From contig CM041199.1 of the NCBI GenBank assembly GCA_023078555.1, positions 4,717,315 through 4,781,314 of the forward strand: DNA of 64,000 nucleotides. Reading direction: 5' to 3'. Source of the stretch: Ulva prolifera. Taxonomy: Eukaryota; Chlorophyta; Ulvophyceae; Ulvales; Ulvaceae. Below the pieces are notes generated by a model. It saw nothing but the letters and a program-made list of their open reading frames with translations, was not told where the DNA came from and ran no database searches. Every line of letters starts with the position of its first letter. Position 1 is the first letter of the stretch. Below are positions 1-11,800 of the stretch, piece after piece. The position numbers were made by a program, and so were the translations under genes.

Positions 1-182
1 TTGCTGCTCTGGCACATGCGGCCCCTGAGCTCATGCGCCTGCTGTGGCAGCTGCAGGGGAGGATTGGGTCGCCTTGCAGCACTCTCAGCGCTGCCGTCAA
101 GGCATTAGACATATTAGACCTACTCGTTTCTTAATTTGTTTTGCGAGGTGATGGCAGACCAACCAAGCCAGCGCTGCTGCAG

Positions 183-1193
183 GGGCACGGAGCTGTCGTA
201 CCACTGGGAGCTGCTGAGCACGACGAAGGACGCGCTGGGCAAGGTGTACGTCAGCACGGCGCAGGCGAAGCGCTACCCCTTCATCGGCGTGCAGTGGCAC
301 CCCGAGAAGGCGATGTTCGAGTTCGTGCACGACACCATGCCCCACTCGCTGCCCGCCAAGATGCTGTCGCAGGCGATCGCCAACCAGTTCGTGTGGGTGC
401 GCTGCCTACCTGCGCGGCTGCGGTTGCTGTGGCACGGCCGCATGTGTGGCGTGTGCGTGCATGCCATCTCAAACGGCCCGAGTCGCTGCTGCTTGCACAC
501 CAGCTGTGCTCATGTGTACGCCTGTCACAATTACCACAGCATGTTGGTCACTGCGCTGCCAACCTCCCTGACATCTGTGCATCCTGGAAGGTTTGTTCCT
601 TTGCACAATGTGATGGCCGCCTGACAACGCGTGTGTGGGTGCGCTGCCTGTTGCCGCTGCTGTGGTTGCCCTGGCGCGCACGTGTACGCGTGTATGTGTA
701 TGTGTGCGTGCATGCCATCTCAATTGGCCCGAGTCGCTGCCGCTTGCACACCAGCTGTGCTCATGTGTACGCCTGTCAGACTGAACACACTGTGTGTTGA
801 TCGCTGGGGTGGTCGGCTGCCAACCTCCCTGACATCTGTGTATTCTGGAAGGTGTGTTCCTGTGCACAATGTGATGGGCTGGGTAGCCCATGGCCGCCCA
901 GCCACGTGTGTGTCCTGCTGCGCCGCACCCGCATCTGCGTCTTTGCAGCACGTCGACCGTGCCGCAGCAGCAGCCGTGTGCTGCGCCGGTGTCCGCCGCG
1001 CCGCAACCGCCTGTGCCGCAACCGCCTACACAGCCGGTGCGCGTGTGCTGTGCAGTGGGCGCAGCAGAGCACGCACAAGTTCCCGGAGGGCGAGCTGGCC
1101 GAGGCCGAGCTACGCAACTTCGAGCCGCAGGTTGACCAGCATGGCTACTTCTACCAGGTGTATACCTTCCCCTACACCCCTCCACAGGCTTAG
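183..1193 (+). CDS. GGH: Gamma-glutamyl hydrolase, 3' part of the gene (last two exons)
   Basis: Folate gamma-glutamyl hydrolase (C26 peptidase) removes glutamates from folylpolyglutamates, usually in the vacuole or outside the cell. Exon A (183 to about 396) follows a TGCAG acceptor and encodes the conserved stretch ending in GVQWHPEK; its His is the catalytic histidine of the family (His220 in the human enzyme). A family-typical PHS and a helix ending in NQF follow. The last exon (1056-1193) starts after TGTGCAG and encodes the usual charged C-terminal region ending YTFPYTPPQA. The donor is probably GTGCGC at 397; GT at 391 is also in phase. The catalytic Cys and the N-terminal half lie in exons before the window or in its first bases, where I could not model them. 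The intron carries an internal tandem duplication. What is seen: exons, motif and frame. The family name is firm; the exact donor is not. Confidence 0.88.
391..905 (+). repeat. Direct duplication inside the last GGH intron
   Basis: Two diverged copies of a unit of about 250 bp lie head to tail. 451-530 matches 703-780, and 559-621 matches 820-882. Both copies begin with the same GTGTGGGTGCGCTGCC context, so the duplication also copied the 5' splice-site region. Confidence 0.85.
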
Positions 1194-3507
1194 CAACGCG
1201 GACAGGCAGGCGCCCAGGACGGCAGGTGCGCCATGCATGCTTCCCATGCTTAAGGACTGCAGGGTCCTCGATGTGCACGCAAATCTCACCTACATAGGGT
1301 AATTCAGGAATCGAGTAAACGTAAATAGCTATAGAATAAAACTGAATTGGATGAGCCGCATGCTTAGAGCCGATTCTCCACACGAAGACAGTCGAATCTG
1401 TGTGGCACTAACTGGAATCCGGAAGTAAAAGACATGCCCACGCCAGAGCGCTGCAGCGTCAATCGCAGCGTCCACTGCTTTTGCGCAGTACGTGTGTCGT
1501 GTTGCGCCGGCTAGCTCCACTGGAAGCATCATGTCTTTCTTTTCTGATTAAACCCATAATTTTTCAACTGAACCTCTTTGGACACATCTGCTTTTCCTCC
1601 CTGTGCTGCTGATAAGGCCGATTCCTGTCGGGGCTTCATGTGCAGCCACGCGACCTTCATTACATGCCCCTGGAGCCCCTGAAGCATGCATCCTCAGGGC
1701 GAATCACCGACGGCAGAAATGCTGTGCAGACTACAGACACCAGCACCAGCGCAAGGCGGCACGCTCGCGGCACTTCAGAATCTCTCAGGCCCAGGGGTAG
1801 AGGGTGCCACTGCCCGACCAGCAGAGCGGCCGCGTCATGCAAGCTCACCCCCCACAGTAACAAAGCCAAGGATCCTTCTGCTGCAATTCAGCATCAAGGC
1901 AGAGGCCTCCCCCGATGCAGTCTCCCCACGCAGTCGCTTCATGTATTTTCTGGCACTGCAGCCCCCATCGGGGCAATGCTGCACACGGCAGCATTATGAA
2001 TGCCGACGCGAGCGTTGATCGCAGCCTCCGCTGCCATACAATTCATGGCTACATCCCGCCCTGGTGTTAGTACGTACGGGGTGCCCCACCCTATTGAACT
2101 TTGTGGCCGACCCACGATTCACGTTTGCCTCACTGGTCTTGTGGGCGTGCAAACAGTAGTATAGTTGAGGTGTGAGGGACAAGCTGAGGTCCGCTGGCGG
2201 TGTTGTAGGCATGGAGCTGTGAGCATTTCCTGCAGGCAGGCGGCAGCAGAGGCTTCAGGCGATGCAGGGCTCGGACGCTCCGCCAACGAACTGACAGAAG
2301 CAACTGTCGCCTCCTTCAGGCTTGCTTCAGTCTACTATAGCAGGCCTGCGAGTCGTCCCAGCTACACGCGCGGTGTGAGCAGACTGCCGTCTCCGCAGGC
2401 GAGCCGTGCCGTCGTTGCAGGCGCGCTGCTAGAGCGTGCTGAGACAGCATGGCATGATCTATCCGGTGGAGTGGCTTGATAGTGTAGGTCGAGTAGGTGC
2501 CAATAGCTGCGAGCATGTTGCAGCTCTTCCCACATTGCTGTGAGCAGGGCCGCGGACGCAGCCAGAGGCCTGCACAGATGCTCCGCAGAGGTAGTCCGTT
2601 CCACACCAGGTCCGGCCACAGCTATGCTGAACAAGTGTCAGGCCGAACAGAGTCGATTCCTGCCGCAGGAAGTTCGCGAGCATTTTGGGAGTGGTCTGGC
2701 TCTCGGTGGCCTGCGCAGCTGCATTGCTGGGAGTATATGGGAATGTCCGTGGTGTAGTTGCTAGAGCCGTATCGTCTTCCACACGCGGGCTGCTGGTTGC
2801 TACTGCCAACATTGGAGTGCCTTGGCATGTGTGCTGGAAAAGTGTAGTGTGAGATGTAGCTGTGTTGCAGCGGGGCGGTGCAATGAAATAGGTGTTGATG
2901 CCCACCCGTGCAGCACACGTGGTTATTCAGTAGTGCGCCTTGTACCGTAGCCAGCACGGAACCATCGAGCGTAGTCAGCCGTGTGTCCGATTTGATAACG
3001 AGATTTCTACAAAGGTGTATGACCAAGCCGCAGGGGTCCCCATAACCGCGGTGTGCGGTGTGCATGTGCGTGCTGACATCCGTCTGCGGGTGCATGATGC
3101 ACTCAACAAATGCACAGCAAGAAGGAGCTGCCAGTGCCAGGCATTGCCTTGGATGCTGGTCATCCATTCTAAGACTGGTTCCGTGCCAGAGTTGCCTTCA
3201 GGAAGGGACCCTGGACATGCTTGCCAAGTTGTCTGCAACAGTGTTGTCTGCAAGCTGCGGCAATGCAATTCCGGGGGGGGGGGGGGGGGGGGGGGGGGTG
3301 AGGGCTGAGAATCCGTAGGCGGTTTACCCCCTTACTGTTGATCGATGTTCAGACAAACTGGCGCCAACATCAGAAATCAGGTGCTGCCAAAAGTCTTCAG
3401 AGCCATCCTGGCAGGGAGTGGGCAATGCCGCCAGGCCAACTGGTACATAGACCTGTGCCGGGTTTGTGGAGCCAGCCTCAGTGGGTGATAATTAGTCAGA
3501 ATGCAGA
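1194..3507. other. Intergenic region, no gene recognised; holds a 26-G run
   Basis: Short overlapping open frames on both strands have no recognisable motif and no spliced continuation. The only notable element is an uninterrupted run of 26 G at 3273-3298, G-quadruplex capable and prone to length error in sequencing. Confidence 0.6.
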
Positions 3508-3543
3508 TGTTACAGAAGAGTGAACGGGAATAGACAAACACAG
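3508..3543 (-). mobile_element. 3'-end fragment of a LINE-like repeat family
   Basis: Read on the minus strand it ends CCCGTTCACTCTTCTGTAACA, the same terminus as at least six other fragments in the window. Only about 36 bp remain. Confidence 0.55.
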
Positions 3544-4271
3544 CAAGGATCTGTCGCGGAACAATTGCACCTTCTTGCAACATTCGCACCTTCCCGATCA
3601 ATGCGAAGTCCCTGCATGTAGTTTGTTTCGCAGCATCATCTGACGTGATCGAGCCCAGGACTCCAGCCTGCCAGAACGAAGGATGGCTAGCACACGTGGA
3701 GTGATCACGAAGTAATTGTCCAGAAGCCTGCAGGATGGTCCAGCAGAGAAGCAGGCTGCTCGCTCTGCTCGCATGCTGCATACATGTGAGAACGACTTCG
3801 AAGATGATGCTGTCCTGTTTGCCAGAGGCGGCCGCTTGCACAGCCACAAGGAAAACACACGCGTAATGGTTATGTGAGTGTGAATTTTGCACAAGCTGGC
3901 AACGTTTGGCGGGCAGGCTGGCAGAGCAGGCTGGCAGAGCAGGCGTGTCTCACAAAGGCAGGACGGGTGATTCTATGTGATCAGGATGACCACTAGCTGA
4001 CCACGACTCTGTGGCAAAGGTCCCCGAGCTGCTGGTGTAGCAAAGTGAGCCGTCATGTGGGAGGGCGGTCATCCTTCGCTATTTGACAGCAGGTCCATGC
4101 ACTGTCTTCTATGAATGCTGGGATGTCCGACATGCTGAGGGCGTTTTCAGTGGCTTTCCCGCCTTGTGTATGGATGAAGCCACATTGCAGCGTGGCTCCA
4201 GCATGTCGTGAATTCATTTGCCTACAGTTCTAGCAGTGATATCCTGTAGATGACCTGACAGTCCGGCTCGG

Positions 4272-4574
4272 GTGGATGTGGCTACCTGCCTCCTGTGGAC
4301 AAAGCACAACTCTGTCGATGTCCTGCAATACTCGCAGAGACAGTCAGAGACGCACCAAAGTATTTCAAGGAAATGTGTTGTCATGAAACGGGCACGCCGG
4401 TTACGGCGCTGCTACGCCGACACTGTTCAATTCCGGGAACTCCTCTCCGACAACCTGCGGCCACCAAAGATCAAACGCGTTGCTTCAGATGCAGCTGTGC
4501 ATGATACTTCAACATTTGCCTCTCGCCTTTCTTTACTTGGCAATCGTCGCGCCCTGGTGATCGACGGCTCTTGA
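4272..4574 (+). CDS. Conserved small open frame upstream of kinase gene 1 (hypothetical)
   Basis: A 100-codon frame with no recognised domain. Its counterpart at 13644-13961 keeps the same frame and the same final residues (GNRRA.V.DGS, then stop) although the DNA has diverged and carries indels, and the indels I see are multiples of three. That is what a conserved coding sequence would do. The frame is short, has no clear start context, and sits about 1.3 kb before the signal-peptide exon of the kinase gene, so it could also be a non-coding relic of the duplication. No function is proposed. Confidence 0.3.
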   Translation: MDVATCLLWTKHNSVDVLQYSQRQSETHQSISRKCVVMKRARRLRRCYADTVQFRELLSDNLRPPKIKRVASDAAVHDTSTFASRLSLLGNRRALVIDGS

Positions 4575-5834
4575 ATGTGTGCGCGAGTTCACGTTGCCGG
4601 CCTGGACAGTCATCGCAGCCAGAGACCGCCAACCAAGCTCTGTATCTGAAGCTGTGGTGTTACCGATGGCAGGTAGTGTACATGTAGCCCAGGCGCATGG
4701 GTCTTCACTCCAGGCAGGGAGACGGAACATCGGCAACCAGCTGCGCTTCTACAAGTGGCTGCAATGCGTGCACCGGCGGTTTTCAATAATTCAAGACATT
4801 CTGGCCGCTGATGGGATGATTTGGTCCGATCCAACATCGTCTGCACCATCGATGGCGGTGTATCCGCCAGTCGCACCTGGATCCAGCTAGCGCTGGAGGG
4901 GGGTACCGGTGGTGTTGATGCTGCAGCATGCTGAGCATTGTACATCATGCATTGCATCCTGTGCTGTGCGAACGGTCAGCTTGCACCACAGCTTCCGCCG
5001 CCACGGGTCACTGCTTCCGTTCGGCGGGGCTCCTCTCCGCGTCTCCGGACGCGTCGTCTGCCGCGCCTCGGTGCTGCGAACGTGAACAAGGCTCTCACCG
5101 TGAAGCCAGCTCCGTGAAGACCACCCCCGCAAAGGCAATGCGTTTCCAAACGGCCATGACGTCGAGTGAAGGCAGATAGCTCGCACTGATTCGCATCGGT
5201 CCTTGTCACTGCATGTGCAAGAGGCAATGGTGATCACCTCGAGGTGAACTCTGTTGGGCCAGAATAGTTTGGTGATGGCATGCGGTGTGATTACAGAAGC
5301 TTCGAAGAGGCATGTGATCACATGTAAATGCACTGATGCATGTTGTCGATGCATCGCGATGGCATGGCCATGCATGGTGCCAGTCGCTTGGGTAGCAAGT
5401 ATCTCAGAGATATCATATCATGATGCATAGCCATTTCAGGCTCGAATCTTCCAGGACCTCAACAACTTCGAAGGGAACCGGGACCGATCAATGCGCATCA
5501 CCGCAAGCTCTGGCTGGCAGGCTTCCGTGAAGTACGAGGGTGTAGCACGCCACGTGTATCTCACACGTGCACATGTGAGATACCTGTGGGCCCTGTGACC
5601 AGTACTGACCTCGCGACGCCTCGCCATGACCCGTTTAACATCCTCGAGCGCGCTGTCCCGCTGCCCAGCCACGCATATATATATTGCGAATATTCGTTGA
5701 ATCTGGCCTTGCTCGCGGTCGGTCGCAGACAGCTGCCTGCGGAGCTCGATCAGTTCTTGCTACAGTACCAGTTATTCTGTTGCTGACGGCTGCCTAAGCC
5801 TATTCGCCACAAGCCGGCTGTCGTGATCGTCGTG

Positions 5835-8800
5835 ATGGCGTGTTCGATAGCAGCAATGCTCAGCTGCATGCTATGGCTGATTACGCACCTAAAAACCTCC
5901 GCACTGACCTCAACAGCTGCAGCGGGCACGCGAAGATCTCCAGGAGACACGCAGACCGCGCATTTCGACTCTCATCAGGTATGAAAGCATGTATTACCTT
6001 GAGAGATATATACACGCCGATGTGCTTGTGGCCATGGCATGCTGTCAGCCTGCAGGCTCATGCGCTGGGCTTACTGCTAGGCAGCGCCCGTTTGTCTATT
6101 CCCATTGAATCTTCTGTAATTAATTGTTATGCAACGCCCGTTACTCTTCTGTAACATTGCTAGGCAACGTGGGCTGCATCGTGGCTGTGTACATGAGCGC
6201 CGCTAACCCACATTCTTCCTAGTAGATGACAGATGAGTGCACGTGAAAGGAGAGAGTATAAATAATATAAAAAAGAATGCCCTTTTGTTGTGTTTATCTA
6301 TTCCCGTTCACTCTTCTGGAAGACAAAGAATTTCTTCCGCATCATTATATAATGGCTAATTAGCCACACACACGCGGCCAAGATGCAACCCACGCTGCCT
6401 ATCAGTAAGCACACACTCGTCGCAGTCACCGCGCGGTGATTCGGAGGAGATTGTATTGCTGTACATGTCTCCACCCTTCTACTCTACTGTAACAACTTTT
6501 TGCTAGCTGTAGGCCACGCGAGTACACGTTCGAAGAGCCACCGGCTCCGGATGCCGAACGCGACGAACGAACGACGAGGCGTTCTCATATTCGGATGAGA
6601 TTCGGTTTCAGTGTTTGTTTTCTCCTGTTCACTCTTTAGTAACAACGTTTGTATACGTATCTCGAGATATCCCGATGTGTGTGTGGCGCTGTTGATTCGA
6701 AAGAGAATATTTGCCGTGTTTGTGTATTAGTAATACTGTGATCACAAGACTGAACGGTAATAGACTGAACCGTAATACTAATTCCCGTTCACTCTTCTGT
6801 ACGTTTCCTGATAACGCTGTTGTGCACTGCGTTCGCAGCTTGTGTCGTTGTAGCAGGCTATGCTACCCAAAGACAAGACGGGCACCGACCCTGCGGCCCC
6901 GGGGCCCGGGGCCCCGGCCATCTAGGATCCGAAAATCATCATCGATATCAGGCCTGCAGCCGTACATGCATGCCGAGGCGGTACCTGCGCAGCGTGCCAG
7001 CAGCCGAGTGCGACTAGCCTCCAGGCCCCCTCGATTGATCAATCAGTAATTCATGAAATATTGGATTCTGCTAGTACTGATGCAAGTGCCAGTGTTTACT
7101 AGTAGCGCTGAGGCCAGGCAAGATCATGATCTGCAGTTGCAGGTTCTTCGAGGAAACACAGCTGGTTTCATCAACCAACGCAATCTGCAGCAGGCCGCTG
7201 CTCCCGGGCCGGCGAATGCATACGCCACCGTGGCCGTGAGAACTGCCGCAGCCCTGAAGCAAGCAGTCAGCAGCGGCGCGAGGCACATCGTGATAGAAGA
7301 GCACCTCGACCTCACCGCTCTGCCACTGATCGCCGGGGGAGACATCGACGGGCCCCAATTGAACCCGCGATCGATTCTAGGCCCCTTGCAACCAGAAACT
7401 CTTTCTATAACAGTGCGTTCTGATCTCGAGAATATCGTTCAGCAGCTGATCATGAGGCCCCATGATTGCTGCCGGTGTGCATGAGGTCGAGCCAGGCCTT
7501 GAAAATATTTAAATTTACTGTGCCATATAGCTGCTCGCGATCACAGTCACCACTATCGCTGCGCAGCGAGCATGTTGCAGGTGCATGCACACGTGCGGGA
7601 GAGTACTAGTGTGCCTCGATTGGCGCATCATATGTTACGGCAACTCTAGAGCGCGCAACATGGTACAGTGGCACTGGTGATATCATGTTATTGTTCACAT
7701 GTACACGTAAGTGCGTTGCGTGCTTCTACTATAGAATGTGTACAGAAGAGTGAACTTCTTTCGTTAGACGGATGTAGACACATGCATATGTAAAAATTGA
7801 AACAAACGCATGCTCATGTGATGACATGTACATGTGCGACCCTTTCTGTGTTTTTCTTGTTATGGTTATAACGATTACTGGTGTACCTATAGCTAGATCA
7901 TCCAGGCACACATAAACTTTATGTATAAACTCGTCTGGAGCCACCGTGACGTATACTAGCTACATGTACTAGCTATAGCCAGTAGCTAAGTCCGTCTTAG
8001 TGAGTCGGCACTGCCGATGGCATGAAGTTGTGCAGATCTGTGCTCACGGTGAATAGTACTAGTATAGTATGCCATGCTCCCCGTTGATATTCCAGCGCGC
8101 GTTTGTGATTTGAATTGTTTCAGAAACTTTCAGAGCCCGGGCCTGCTGGCTTCAGTCAGCCGGCGCGCCTTGCATGTGGCTGCGGCTTTTGCATGCGATC
8201 ACATTCCGAGTTGTATGTGTGTAGGGTCGCTGCGAGCAGCCACCTCTGTCTGCGCTAAATGACCTGCCGGAGCCAGTGCAGCGGCTGGCGGACGGCCAGT
8301 GCTTCATCACCCTGGCTTCGACATTTGCGCTGCTGCCGCATGATCACTGGCTGGACAATCTGTACTTCAAGGTGATGTTACCAGACAGTAACAGCACTTA
8401 TGTGCTGGTCATTGGCCAGTACACGCAGCCTGTAGCTTCGGCTCCAACATATGACCTGAGGCTTCAAGGTGCACAAGAGGCGTCGTCACCAGTACCGAGC
8501 GATCCATGCAACGCAATACAGACTGGATCATCTGTTTGGGAGGCAGATGCCCCATGCTTTTCACAGTTGCATGATGTCGATCCGGAAATCGGCAGGGTGT
8601 GGCTGACACGGTCTGTAGTGCACGGTGGCTTTATCGATGCTCGTACTGATTCTGGCGGTGGGGATGGCAACTCAAGGCCGAATCCAGATGAATTGGCTGT
8701 AGGTGCGCTCACGTGGGGGTTTGGACAGCAAGGGCCTCTCTTTGCCCAAGGTGCGCATGTCTGCTGCTAGTGCTACTGTGTGCATATGCATGCTCAGCAT

Positions 8801-11800
8801 TTGCATGCCACATGTGCAAGCGGGGCACAAGCTTCAAGTTGCATGCCTGCCACCCTGAAGCATCATGCCTGCCACCCTGAAGCATCATGCCTGCCACCCT
8901 GAAGCATCATGCCTGCCACCCTGAAGCATCATGCCTGCCACCCTGAAGCATCATGCCGGCGCCATGTTGGCAGTCACTGGCGCCATGTTGGCAGTCACTG
9001 GCAAGCAACACCAACTCTTGATATTGAAGAACGTTGTTCAACCAACACATGGTTTCATGGACACATCATGCATCATGATGCAATCTGCAAAGGTTGAGCA
9101 CACATACCACCGGTGTGAATATCAATGAATTGATAGTAGAATCACAAACAGCTCGGATACGGCAGGCTTTTCCAGATACACTATCAACATCTGATCATGA
9201 TGATAGAGTCCACCTGATCAAGCGTACTGAGCAGATTGATACGGAATGCCGATGCTTGCAGATGTGCAATTCAAGGACCTCTTCGCAGGCAACGGACCAA
9301 CCGGGAGTGTAGTCAGAGTGCCATACAATCGCAGCCCCTCTCGCTTTGTAGACTGCGTCTTTTCACGCAACAATGTTCCAGACGCTAGCCCCAGAGCATA
9401 TGGAGGCAAGGAGTACATAAATACAGTCCTGCAGACTCACTCCACTACATGGCTGCAGTCTTGCTCGTTTGTGAACAACACAATCAAGCTTCAGCCACCC
9501 CGGGAATCGCCATTGTCAGGAATAGTCTATCACGACGGACCTCCACTTCAAGTTTTCGGGGGGAATCCAGAGCCTGCGTCAGATCCCCCAGACAAGTCAA
9601 TTTTTTTGGCGGCCACTGATCAAGCGATTCTAGACGCCGCACAGGTGTGCCCCGTGGGCCAGCTTCAAGTTGACGCCCACAGCATTGATGCATTCAGCAT
9701 GCACCAGCTGTCAGTGGGCAGCTACACGCCATGCGCAGACTCTCAGAGATCACATCTCTAGGGTCTGGGGCTGCCGTGTGGCCCTCTGAGATTATTGAGG
9801 CAGTTGCCGTCCTTGTATGATCTTCAAACAGAGGCATGCACACACGCCCTCAACTGCCAGTTGCAGTGCGCGCATGCATGCATGCATGCAGCTGTACAGC
9901 ATATGTTCCGGCTGCGACCAACGTTGTGAGCATGCGTCGACGCCTTAGCAAGCTGCAAGAACACCGTGTTCGATGTAGCGAGTCGTGGAATCGTATGTGC
10001 CTCCAGACCTCATAGCTGCAAATCGTGTTCCGTTCAGCATGTGCAAATGCAAGGCAGATTCCCGACTAGTGTGCTTGTTGCACTGCATGGCATATGGACT
10101 TTTATAGAGTACACCGTGTCATCCCGTAGACACAATATTGCCATATGGCACTACTGTAACTTTAGGGGAAATTAGTAATGCTGCCAGGGCACAATGCATG
10201 CAGGAGCTTGGAATTAGTCCACCAAACCAGCCCTGGAGGCTGAGTGACGCGGCGCCTACTGCAGCTGCCCCCCCGGATACAATACGCGCGACCCCAGGCT
10301 CAAGCCCGCCGCTGCAGCAATCTGCCTCCGCTGCTGCAGGTCCGGTGCCACAGCAATCCGTCCCAGCCGGCAGTGCACCCCCGCCCATCGCCACACAGGC
10401 CAGCAGCCCCATCGGCACACCGGACCCCGGTAGAGGCTCAAGTGCGTCACCATTCACTATAGCTCACATGTTGCAATTGCGAATGGCACAGCACTTGCAA
10501 TTGTCAGCAGCCTCCAAGTCCTGATCATGAGAACCTTCTAAAATATGCAGTGCGCCTGTGCAGGTGTATCAGGAGACGCTGCTGGCACCGCCGCCCCACG
10601 CGCAGTGTCCGCAGTGGCGACAGGGCAGCAGCCAGTTCCTGCTGAAGGCGCGCCACCAGCCTCAGCTCCAGGCCCAGGCCCCCCCACATCCGGTAATGAC
10701 AGCAGGTGGGCTGCGATTGGCGGCGGAATCGCCGCAGCTGTGGCTGCTGCCCTTATAATTATTGCCACGCTTGCTGTGCTATTCATCCGCCGGCGGAAGC
10801 GGGATGTGGCCGGCGGAAGTACAAAATCAGCACATGATATTGTGCCGGGCCCAGCTACCAGTAGCGGTGTACTGGATCATGGTAGCCATGCCACGAGTGT
10901 GCCACTCAGTGGCAGCGCTGACCTGAAGCAGACACCTGCAGCCCCTAGGCCTGCCGCAGTAGTACTGGTGCCGGAGCAATCATACGAGGCAGCAGGAGCT
11001 GCAGCTGACAGCGGCCATGGCGGACCTGGCCCCCAGCCTACAGCAAGTGGGGCCTTCACGGGCAGCGGGGCAGGTGATGCAGTGGACGCTGCTAAGGGTG
11101 GCTATGGGTCCAGCGGCGGGATCCCGGACGTCCGGACCTTGAGTTCCCTGCCTGAGGTCGTTGCAGATGCGTATGGCAGTGGGCACCCCACACTGAATTC
11201 TGCCAGTAGTGGACAGCACATGACAGTGGTGTCAGAGACCGCCTCCGCAGGCGTCCGCAGCCAGCCAGCCGGCGGGACAACGTCCATCACCACTATGACA
11301 GCGACAGCGACGGGAGTGTACGACACCGCGGTCGCCGCCGCAGAAACGACAGTCGACCAGCGGAAGGATCGGCTGATGGCGGAGCTCGACCACATGCGGC
11401 ACCGAAACGAGCTCTTCCTGGAGCAGTTTGCGGTGCTGCCGTGGACTGAGCGGCGCGAGGGGGGGCAGGGCGTCGTGCAGTTCATGCGCAGCACGCGCAC
11501 CGAGGAGGCCGTCGCCGCGAAGTTCTTCCTCTCGCGCACAGCCTTCGACACCGAGCTGAAGCTGTACCAGGTGTCAGTGCTGCGGAGCATGATGCCGGCG
11601 GTGCGGGTGGAGCTGGGCAACGCGGACGAGGCGGCGCGAAACAGCCGGGGGTACCCATGGCCGCCATGCATTGTGCTGGAGAAGGGCGAGAGCCTGCAGG
11701 AGTGGAAGGCCAAGACGCAGCCCGCCTTCAGCACCATCGTCGATGTGCGTCCCTGTATCGTGACATGTGCAAATAGCGTTCTGACCTCTCATGTAGCCCA

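Noticed and set aside
2459..3167. Overlapping minus-strand frames of 148 and 181 codons
   Set aside because: They overlap in two frames, show no motif, and neither continues in a spliced model.
8842..8951. Regular 22-bp repeats resembling a CRISPR array
   Set aside because: Units abut with no variable spacers, they are in an intron, and the genome is eukaryotic.
11102..11737. 211-codon minus-strand frame opposite kinase exon 6 (and 212 codons at 22621-23259)
   Set aside because: Antisense shadow of the GC-rich kinase-coding exon.
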